From assembly GCA_046484625.1 (NCBI GenBank), contig JAWOIO010000118.1, forward strand, positions 1-50,295: DNA of 50,295 bases, given 5' to 3'. Positions 40,729-47,419 of this stretch are shown here, piece by piece. Under the pieces are notes generated by a model. The model was not told the DNA's origin. It made no database searches and saw only the letters and a program-made list of their open reading frames with translations. How positions within the stretch are numbered: position 1 is the stretch's first letter; every line of letters begins with the position of its first letter. Position numbers and translations under genes: made by a program. Origin of the DNA: DASUAO01 sp046484625 (GTDB lineage Bacteria > Actinomycetota > Acidimicrobiia > IMCC26256 > PALSA-555).

Positions 40729-40742
40729 TGACACGTGCGTCA
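40729..40742. promoter_or_regulatory. palindromic operator-like site 4 upstream of 2-hydroxyacid dehydrogenase
   Basis: TGACACGTGCGTCA followed by GG matches TGAC-N6-GTCA. On the minus strand its arm CTGACG is 18 nt from GATGAT, which is 6 nt before the GTG at 40707, so binding here would cover the -35 region. It is the left of two sites in this divergent gap. Confidence 0.6.
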
Positions 40743-40777
40743 GGTTGGCGCCGGGCCGGGCCGGGCCGCGAGTTCCC

Positions 40778-40791
40778 TGACTATGGTGTCA
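40778..40791. promoter_or_regulatory. palindromic operator-like site 5 upstream of enoyl-CoA hydratase
   Basis: TGACTATGGTGTCA followed by GG matches TGAC-N6-GTCA. It lies 45 nt before the enoyl-CoA hydratase ATG. Its centre holds TATGGT, a possible -10, so a bound regulator could block that promoter. It is 49 bp from site 4 (start to start), close to five helical turns, allowing two dimers on the same DNA face. Confidence 0.6.
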
Positions 40792-40835
40792 GGTTTGTCG
40801 GCCCGGACGGGCCGTGATCGAGGGGGCGCTCGTCG

Positions 40836-41798
40836 ATGCCGATCCACTACGAGCAGGACGAGGAGCACGTCGTCCTGATCACCATCGACCGGCCCGAGGC
40901 CCGCAACTCGGCCGACATGGAGCATTTCAAGGCGTTGCGCGAGGCCTGGGACCGGTTTGCTGCCGACGACCAGGCCTGGGTGGCGATCATCACCGGCGTC
41001 GAGGAGTCGTTCTTCGCGGGTGCGGACCTCAAGAAGTACGTCCCGGAGATCACCAAGCTCCAGAAGCAGATCGCGGAGGAGGGGATCACCGAGATCAACG
41101 GCTTCCGCCTCGACGACGGGGTCCGTGCGGTCCTGCGCAACGTCCCGCTCTACAAGCCCGTGATCGCCGCGGTGAACGGCTTCTGCACGGCGGGCGGCAT
41201 GGAGATGCTCGGCGGTACCGACATCCGGATCGCCTGTCCGGAGGCGAAGTTCGCGGTCATGGAGCCCAAGCGGGGGCTCTTCGCGGGCGGGGGCACCACG
41301 GTGCGCCTCCCGCGCCAGATCCCGTGGCCTCTCGCGATGGAGTTCCTCCTCTGCGCCGACCTCATCCCCGCGGAGCGGGCCTACGAGATGGGGCTCCTCA
41401 ACGCGGTCGTCCCACGCGAGCAGCTCCTCGACACGGCGCGCGAGTACGCCCGCCGGATGATCGCCAACGCACCGCTGGCGGTGCAGGCGACGAAGCAGAG
41501 CGCACTGCAGGGCCTGTACCACGACGAAGACGAGGTGCAGCGCGTCCGGGCTGCGGTGCGCGCGCTGCACGACCTGCTCGCGGGAGCGGCGTCCGACGCC
41601 GAGGCCGCGGCCAACGAAGGCGGGGGAACAGAGCTCGTCGCGGCCGCGGCCGAGGTGCTCCAAGGGCTCGGCAAGGAGCTGCGCACGGCGTTCGAGAAGG
41701 AGAGCAAGCTCTCGAGCCGAATCTTCCAGACCGAGGATGCCAAGAAAGGGCCGAAGGCCTTCGCCGAGAAGCGCCCGCCGAACTGGCAGAGCAAGTGA
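40836..41798 (+). CDS. enoyl-CoA hydratase/isomerase (crotonase family)
   Basis: The 320-residue product hydrates 2-enoyl-CoA or does a related crotonase reaction. The oxyanion-hole segments FFAGADLK (61-66) and NGFCTAGGMEM (114-124) are present. Both catalytic-type glutamates appear, E123 in GGMEM and E143 in VMEPKRG. The C-terminal third is longer than the usual 260 residues and contains an acidic/Ala/Gly-rich insert before a helical tail. The ATG at 40836 has GAGGGGG upstream, so this transcript has a leader. It opens a five-gene plus operon with a thiolase-like protein, an acyl-CoA dehydrogenase, a kinase and a GT-C protein. Confidence 0.9.
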   Translation: MPIHYEQDEEHVVLITIDRPEARNSADMEHFKALREAWDRFAADDQAWVAIITGVEESFFAGADLKKYVPEITKLQKQIAEEGITEINGFRLDDGVRAVLRNVPLYKPVIAAVNGFCTAGGMEMLGGTDIRIACPEAKFAVMEPKRGLFAGGGTTVRLPRQIPWPLAMEFLLCADLIPAERAYEMGLLNAVVPREQLLDTAREYARRMIANAPLAVQATKQSALQGLYHDEDEVQRVRAAVRALHDLLAGAASDAEAAANEGGGTELVAAAAEVLQGLGKELRTAFEKESKLSSRIFQTEDAKKGPKAFAEKRPPNWQSK

Positions 41799-41808
41799 GC
41801 GCACCGCG

Positions 41809-43341
41809 GTGGTGACCGATCCCCGAAGCCCGTGCCTGATCGGGACGGGTCGCTTCACCTGGCACCCGGACGATGTCGGCGAGCGGGGTGCGCCGGAGCC
41901 GCTCCAGATGTGGGAGCACGTCGCGCGCGCGGCGGCCGACGACGCCGGCCCCGGTTCGTCGGTGCTCGAGCAGCTCGACTCGATCGACATCGTCTACTGC
42001 CAGACGTGGCAGTACGACGACCCGACCGCGCGGCTCGCCGAGCGCATCGGCGCCGACACCAGGCGCTCGAACTACTCGGGGATCGGCGGGACGACGCCGC
42101 AGGTGCTCGTGCAGGACGCGGCGGCGCGCATCCTCGAGGGCGAGACCGACCTGGCGCTCGTGACCGGCGCAGAGGCGCTCGCGACGCAACGCCGGTACAA
42201 GAAGCGGGGCGAGCGCTACCCGTACTCCTTCAAGCCCGACGAGCGGCGGCCGTTCCCGTGGGAGGCACCGTTCGACCCCTCCGAGGTCGCCCACGAGCTG
42301 ATGCAGGCCTGGCTCACGTTCGCGGTCTTCGACAACGCTCGACGCGCGCATCTCGGGATCCCGCTCCCCGAGTACCGGATCCGGCTGGGTCGGACGATGG
42401 CGGCCCTGTCGGAGGTCGCGGGGTCCAACCCCGACGCCTGGTTCCCGATCGCGCGCAACGCCGACGAGGTGATCGAGGCGCACCCCGGCAACCGGATGGT
42501 GGGCTACCCGTACACGAAGTACATGGTGTCGATCATGGACGTCGACATGGCGTCCGCGGTCCTGGTGGCCAGCCACGAGCGGGCCGACGCGCTGGGCGTC
42601 CCGCAGGACCAGCGGGTCTACCTGCGGGGCTGGTGCTACGCGACCGACCCGGTCTACGTCGCCGAACACCCCGACCTGTGGCGGTCGCCGGCGATGGCGG
42701 CGGCGAGCACCGAGACGCTGCGCGGCGCCGGGATCGGCGTCGACGACGTCGCGCACCTCGACCTCTACAGCTGCTTCGCCAGCTCGGTGAACTTCGCGCG
42801 CGACGCGCTCGGGATCGACGACGACGACGAGCGGGCGCTCACGGTCACGGGTGGCCTGCCGTACCACGGCGGCGCCGGGAGCAACTACATGACCCACTCG
42901 ATCGCGACGATGGCCGACACGCTGCGGGCCGACCCGGGTTCCTACGGGCTCGTGAGCGGCGTCGGCATGCACATGACGAAGCACGTCTACGGCCTCTACA
43001 GCACCGAGCCCGGCCCGGTGACACCTCCCGAGCAGGCAGCCGTCCAGGAGCGCCTCGACGCCGTCCCGGCGGCGACGATCGTCGCGCGCCATGACGGGGA
43101 GGCGACCGTCGCCGCATACTCGGTCGTCCATGGACGCGACGGGGAGCCGGAGTGGGCGGTCCTCGTGTGCGACATCGGCGACGGGGCGCGTGCATACGCA
43201 CGACTGACCGACGAGCACTGGCTGTTCGAGTCCGAGGTGCGCGAGCTCGTCGGGGCCCGCGTGCACCTCAGCCCGCACGAGGTCGACCTCCCGACGGGGG
43301 GGACGGGCACCCGACACGACGCCGCGGTCCTCGCGGCCTGA
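41809..43341 (+). CDS. thiolase-fold acetyl-CoA acetyltransferase-like protein
   Basis: The 510-residue product belongs to an actinobacterial thiolase-like subgroup often annotated acetyl-CoA acetyltransferase. The thiolase repeat is visible: IGGTTPQVLVQDAAARIL at the usual nucleophile helix and VTGGLPYHGGAGSNYMTHSI as the GG-x-x-x-HG loop. The nucleophile position holds Thr and not Cys. A Cys is seen later in YSCFASSVNFARDAL. A C-terminal OB-like extension (about 425-510) looks like a built-in DUF35-type domain without the zinc cysteines. Two adjacent GTG codons (41809 and 41812) can start it. It lies 10 bp after the hydratase gene, so it probably does the final chain-cleaving step. Confidence 0.82.
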   Translation: MVTDPRSPCLIGTGRFTWHPDDVGERGAPEPLQMWEHVARAAADDAGPGSSVLEQLDSIDIVYCQTWQYDDPTARLAERIGADTRRSNYSGIGGTTPQVLVQDAAARILEGETDLALVTGAEALATQRRYKKRGERYPYSFKPDERRPFPWEAPFDPSEVAHELMQAWLTFAVFDNARRAHLGIPLPEYRIRLGRTMAALSEVAGSNPDAWFPIARNADEVIEAHPGNRMVGYPYTKYMVSIMDVDMASAVLVASHERADALGVPQDQRVYLRGWCYATDPVYVAEHPDLWRSPAMAAASTETLRGAGIGVDDVAHLDLYSCFASSVNFARDALGIDDDDERALTVTGGLPYHGGAGSNYMTHSIATMADTLRADPGSYGLVSGVGMHMTKHVYGLYSTEPGPVTPPEQAAVQERLDAVPAATIVARHDGEATVAAYSVVHGRDGEPEWAVLVCDIGDGARAYARLTDEHWLFESEVRELVGARVHLSPHEVDLPTGGTGTRHDAAVLAA

Positions 43342-43387
43342 GCGCACCGTTTCCGAGCACGGCGACCGTACACAGGAGCACGACGAC

Positions 43388-44689
43388 ATGGCATGGGACT
43401 TCTCGACCGAGCCCGAGTTCCAGGAGAAGCTGGACTGGCTGCGCGACTTCATGGAGCGCGAGATCGAACCACTCGACCTCGCGTTCCCACACCACTACGT
43501 CTATGACAAGACACACCCGGTGCACTCCGAGGTGCTCGCACCGATGCAGGAGCAGGTGAAGGCGCAGGGGCTGTGGGCCTGTCACCTCGGGCCGGACCTG
43601 GGAGGGCTGGGCTACGGCCAGCTCAAGCTCGCGCTCATCAACGAGATCCTCGGTCGGTCGTCGTGGGGACCGAGTGCGTTCGGTTGCCAGGCACCCGACA
43701 CCGGCAACGCGGAGATCATCGCCCACTACGGGACCGCCGAGCAGAAGAAGCAGTACCTCGAGCCGTTGCTCGACTCGAAGATCGTGTCGTGCTACTCGAT
43801 GACCGAGCCACAGGCCGGCTCCGACCCCCAGCAGTTCACCTGCCGAGCCCGGAAGGACGGCGACGAGTGGGTGATCGACGGGGAGAAGTGGTTCTCCTCG
43901 AACTTCCGCTACGCGGCGTTCGCGATCGTCATGGCGATCACTGATCCCGACGTGCCGGTGTACAAGGGCGCGTCGATGTTCCTGGTCCCGACGGACACGC
44001 CGGGGATCGAGATCATCCGCAACGTCGGACTGGGCGGTGAGGCCGACGGCGAGGGGTCGCACGCCTACGTGCGGTACAACGGCGTGCGGGTACCGGCCGA
44101 GAACCTCCTCGGTGGTGAGGGTCAGGCGTTCGTGATCGCCCAGACGCGCCTTGGTGGCGGGCGGGTGCACCACGCGATGCGCACCGTCGGCATGTGCCAG
44201 CGGGCGTTCGACATGATGTGCGAGCGCGCGCTGTCACGAACGACCCAGGGCGAGGTGCTCGCCAAGAAGCAGATGATCCAGGAGAAGATCGCCGACTCGT
44301 GGATCCAGCTGAAGTCGTTCCGCCTGATGGTGATGCACGCGGCGTGGACGATCGACAACTCCGACGGCCACAAGGCGCGCACCGAGATCGCCGAGGTCAA
44401 GGTGATGACACCACAGGTGCTGCACGACATCGTGTACCGCGCGCTGCACATCCACGGGTCGCTCGGGACGTCGAACGAGATGCCGCTCATGGGCATGTGG
44501 GCGATGATGCCGGTGATGGGGATCGCCGATGGGCCAACCGAAGTGCACAAGGTGACGATCGCCCGTCAGAAGCTGAAGGAGTACTCGCCGTCGGAAGGGT
44601 TGTGGCCGAGTGAGCACCTGCCCGAGCGTCGAGCGGCGGCGCGGCAGCGCTTCGCCGCGCTGCTCGAGCACGAGATCGCCCAACACTGA
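43388..44689 (+). CDS. acyl-CoA dehydrogenase, ACAD10/ACAD11-like
   Basis: The 433-residue product is a flavin acyl-CoA dehydrogenase. Blocks are SCYSMTEPQAGSDPQQF (flavin and substrate loop), DGEKWFSSNFRYAAF, and HIHGSLGTSNEMPLMGMW near the catalytic base. The long helical C-terminus ending in ADGPTEVHKVTIARQKLKEY is the form seen in the dehydrogenase half of ACAD10 and ACAD11. The next gene encodes the APH-type kinase that forms the other half of those proteins. In bacteria the pair matches LvaC/LvaA, which convert a phosphorylated 4-hydroxyacyl-CoA. The ATG at 43388 is preceded by AGGAG. Confidence 0.87.
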   Translation: MAWDFSTEPEFQEKLDWLRDFMEREIEPLDLAFPHHYVYDKTHPVHSEVLAPMQEQVKAQGLWACHLGPDLGGLGYGQLKLALINEILGRSSWGPSAFGCQAPDTGNAEIIAHYGTAEQKKQYLEPLLDSKIVSCYSMTEPQAGSDPQQFTCRARKDGDEWVIDGEKWFSSNFRYAAFAIVMAITDPDVPVYKGASMFLVPTDTPGIEIIRNVGLGGEADGEGSHAYVRYNGVRVPAENLLGGEGQAFVIAQTRLGGGRVHHAMRTVGMCQRAFDMMCERALSRTTQGEVLAKKQMIQEKIADSWIQLKSFRLMVMHAAWTIDNSDGHKARTEIAEVKVMTPQVLHDIVYRALHIHGSLGTSNEMPLMGMWAMMPVMGIADGPTEVHKVTIARQKLKEYSPSEGLWPSEHLPERRAAARQRFAALLEHEIAQH

Positions 44690-44714
44690 TCGCCGATCGA
44701 ACGACGGAGGAACT

Positions 44715-45812
44715 GTGAGCGACACGACCGATTCGGTTGGATCGAAGCCCCTCTGGGAGGACGTCGACGAGACCGAGCGCACCGCCGGGCTCGTCGACGC
44801 CGACGCGCTGGCCCGCTGGATGGACGAGCGCGACCTCCCCGGAGAGGGGGAACCGGTCGAGACGACGTTCATCAGCGGCGGGTCCTCGAACGAGATCTTC
44901 AGGATCCAGCGCGGGGAGCACTCGATGGCGCTCCGCCGTCCGCCCCGCACGGTGCCCGAGGGTCGCAACGCCACGATGCTGCGCGAGTACCGCGTCCTCG
45001 AGGCGCTCAACGGGACGGACGTCCCGCATCCCGAGGCGATCGCGGCCTGCGACGACGAGAGCGTCATCGGCGCCTGCTTCTACCTCATGGGTCACGTCGA
45101 CGGCTGGTCGCCGATGGGTATGGGTGCCACCTGGCCCGAGCCGTTCCACAGCGACCATGCCCAGCGCCACGGTCTGGGCATCCAGCTCGTCGACGGCATC
45201 GCCCGCCTGGCACGCGTCGACTGGAAGGCCAAGGGCCTCGAAGGGTTCGGCAAGCCGGACGGGTTCCTCGAACGGCAGGCCGATCGATGGGTCTCGCACT
45301 ACGAGAAGATGAAGGTGCGCGACCTCGAAGGCGTCGATGAGGTCGCCGCGTGGCTCCGCACGCACAAGCCGCGCGTGTACGAGCCCGGCATCATCCACGG
45401 CGACTACCAGTTCGCCAACGTGATGTACGCGCACGGGGCGCCGGCCCGCCTCGCCGCCATCGTCGACTGGGAGATGACCACGATCGGCGATCCGTTGCTC
45501 GACCTCGGGTGGGTCATCAGCGGTTGGCCGGCTGACGGCCAGGACTTCGGCGATGCCGGCTACGTGCCGATGGAGGGAATGCCGACTCGCGCCGAGCTTC
45601 TCGCCCACTACTCAGAGGTGAGCGGCCGTCCGACCGACGACATCGACTACTACGAGATCCTTGCCGGCTTCAAGCTCGCGATCGTCCTCGAGGGTCAGTA
45701 CTCGAGATTCAAGAGTGGCGGACTCGACAACCCGAAGATCGAGGCGTTCGGCGCGATCGTCCCCGGATTGATGACAAAGGCGGCGGACCTCGCGCGGGCC
45801 GTCGGGAGCTGA
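44715..45812 (+). CDS. APH-family phosphotransferase, ACAD10/ACAD11 kinase-half-like
   Basis: The 365-residue product is a kinase of the aminoglycoside phosphotransferase fold, cytoplasmic, using ATP or GTP. The ATP-side loop FISGGSSNEIFRI (52-64), ALRRPP with an Arg at the usual Lys site, the catalytic loop HGDYQFAN (H228, D230, N235) and metal-binding DWE (251-253) are present. It is paired with the acyl-CoA dehydrogenase 25 bp upstream. This arrangement is that of LvaA, which phosphorylates the 4-hydroxyl of a hydroxyacyl-CoA, and of the N-terminal part of ACAD10/11. A strong GGAGG ribosome site precedes the GTG at 44715. It is unlikely to be antibiotic resistance. Confidence 0.87.
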   Translation: MSDTTDSVGSKPLWEDVDETERTAGLVDADALARWMDERDLPGEGEPVETTFISGGSSNEIFRIQRGEHSMALRRPPRTVPEGRNATMLREYRVLEALNGTDVPHPEAIAACDDESVIGACFYLMGHVDGWSPMGMGATWPEPFHSDHAQRHGLGIQLVDGIARLARVDWKAKGLEGFGKPDGFLERQADRWVSHYEKMKVRDLEGVDEVAAWLRTHKPRVYEPGIIHGDYQFANVMYAHGAPARLAAIVDWEMTTIGDPLLDLGWVISGWPADGQDFGDAGYVPMEGMPTRAELLAHYSEVSGRPTDDIDYYEILAGFKLAIVLEGQYSRFKSGGLDNPKIEAFGAIVPGLMTKAADLARAVGS

Positions 45813-45819
45813 CCCCGTC

Positions 45820-45825
45820 TAGCGT
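45820..45825 (+). promoter_or_regulatory. candidate -10 box (TAGCGT)
   Basis: TAGCGT lies 9 nt before the GTG of the GT-C protein, 7 nt after the kinase stop. No ribosome site is seen between them. The evidence is weaker than at 27813. Confidence 0.25.
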
Positions 45826-45834
45826 GTCGCTCTC

Positions 45835-47379
45835 GTGAGCACCGACGAGAGGGCGACCCGGCAAGGGACCGACCGGGTTTCACCGTACGCGGCGGTCGCC
45901 GTCGGGGCCGCGGTCGTCCTGGGTGTCGTGTATCGGTTCGTCGCGAGCTCGGAGCTCTGGTTCGACGAGGCGCTCTCGGTCAACATCGCGCGGCTGCCGC
46001 TCTCGGAGCTGGGCGATGCGCTCCGCCAGGACGGGGCACCGCCCCTCTTCTACGCCCTGCTGCATCTCTGGACCGATGTGTTCGGCACCGGGGACGTCGC
46101 GGTCCGGGCGATGTCTGGCGTGGTGTCGGTCGCCACGCTGCCACTCGCCTACTTCGCCGGACGGCGTCTGGGCGGGCGAGCTGTGGCCTGGGCGGCAGTG
46201 CTGGTGCTCGCGTCGTCGCCCTACGCAATCCGTTACGCCACCGAGTCGAGGATGTACGCGCTCGTCGCGTTCCTCGTGCTCTGGGGCTACCTCGCACTTC
46301 GTCGCGCGCTCGAATCCCCGAGCGTCGCGCGGCTCGCAGTCGTGGCACTGGTCACGGCACTCCTCGTCTACACGCAGTACTGGTGCCTCTACGTCATCGC
46401 GGTCGTCGGGCTCGGGCTGATCGTCGCGGTCTGGCGGGGTCCCGACGAAGTCCACCGAGCGTCGGTTCGGGTACTCGTCGCGATCGCGGTGGGTGGGCTC
46501 ACGTTCGTGCCGTGGTTGCCGACGTTCTTGGACCAGCTCGCCCACACGGGGACGCCGTGGGGCGATCCGGTCGTGCCCTGGAGCGGTGCAGCCGCCGCGA
46601 TGATCTCGTTCGTGGGCGGTGCGGACCATGCCGAGGCGTTCCTGCTGCTGCTCCCGTTCCTGCTGCTCCCGTTGTTGGCGGTCTTCGGGCGAGCGCTGGA
46701 CGAACGCCGCATCGAGCTCGACCTGCACAGCCGGCCCGCCGTCCGTTGGGAGGGCGCGGCCGCGCTCGGCACACTCCTCCTCGGGCTCACGGCGTCGTGG
46801 GCGGCCGGCACGGCGTTCGAGGGCCGCTACGCGTCCGTCGTGTTCCCGCTGTTCGTACTTCTCGTCGCCTACGGTCTCACGGCCTTCGGCGACCGGCGGG
46901 TTCGCGCCGGGGTGCTCGTCGTGGTGGTGCTCCTGGGCTTCTGGGGGGCCGCGCGCAACATCGATGAGCTGCGCACACAGGCCGCCGAGTCGACCGCCGT
47001 CATCCGGGCCGAAGCCCGGCCCGGCGACCTCGTCGTCTACTGCCCGGACCAGATCGGACCGAGTGCCAGCCGACTGCTTGCGGGCGAAGACCTACGCCAG
47101 GTGACCTTCCCTGATCTCGCTCGTCCCGAACGCATCAACTGGGTGGACTATCGCGAGCGCATCGATTCCGCAGATCCCGCGGTCTTCGCCCGACGTGTGC
47201 TGCGCGAAGCTGGGGACGCGACGGTCTACTTCGTGGCCGCGCCCGGGTACAACAACGTCGCCGGGAAGTGCGAAGACATCGCGGGTGCCCTCGCAGAGTC
47301 GCGGCCGCCCGAGTTCCGGGTGCTGCCTGACCTGGACATCTTCGAGCCACAGGGCCTGACCGTCTACCGCGCCGGATGA
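45835..47379 (+). CDS. ArnT/PMT-type GT-C membrane glycosyltransferase
   Basis: The 514-residue product has about ten membrane segments up to residue 370 and a soluble outer domain (375-514). The first loop has SSELWFDEALSVNIARLP, with the FDE acidic motif of ArnT/PMT-2 enzymes, and PPLFYALLHLW. It should move a sugar from a polyprenyl-phosphate carrier on the outer membrane face. The outer domain has DLVVYCPDQIGPSASRLL and resembles the C-terminal domains of other envelope GT-C proteins here. It starts at GTG 45835 close behind the kinase gene. An AftD paralogue follows 40 bp after the stop, which ties it to arabinan or another surface glycan. Confidence 0.85.
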   Translation: MSTDERATRQGTDRVSPYAAVAVGAAVVLGVVYRFVASSELWFDEALSVNIARLPLSELGDALRQDGAPPLFYALLHLWTDVFGTGDVAVRAMSGVVSVATLPLAYFAGRRLGGRAVAWAAVLVLASSPYAIRYATESRMYALVAFLVLWGYLALRRALESPSVARLAVVALVTALLVYTQYWCLYVIAVVGLGLIVAVWRGPDEVHRASVRVLVAIAVGGLTFVPWLPTFLDQLAHTGTPWGDPVVPWSGAAAAMISFVGGADHAEAFLLLLPFLLLPLLAVFGRALDERRIELDLHSRPAVRWEGAAALGTLLLGLTASWAAGTAFEGRYASVVFPLFVLLVAYGLTAFGDRRVRAGVLVVVVLLGFWGAARNIDELRTQAAESTAVIRAEARPGDLVVYCPDQIGPSASRLLAGEDLRQVTFPDLARPERINWVDYRERIDSADPAVFARRVLREAGDATVYFVAAPGYNNVAGKCEDIAGALAESRPPEFRVLPDLDIFEPQGLTVYRAG

Positions 47380-47419
47380 CGGCACGCGGCGGCGAGGGAT
47401 CGATGATCGCGCGGAGTCC

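Noticed and set aside
40747..40770. Three tandem GGGCC units between two operator-like sites
   Set aside because: The tract is short and explained by the local GC bias. It has no clear function beyond spacing the two operator-like sites.
44715..45812. Aminoglycoside resistance kinase
   Set aside because: The fold is shared, but the ACAD10/11-like dehydrogenase next door and the operon context fit a CoA-pathway kinase.
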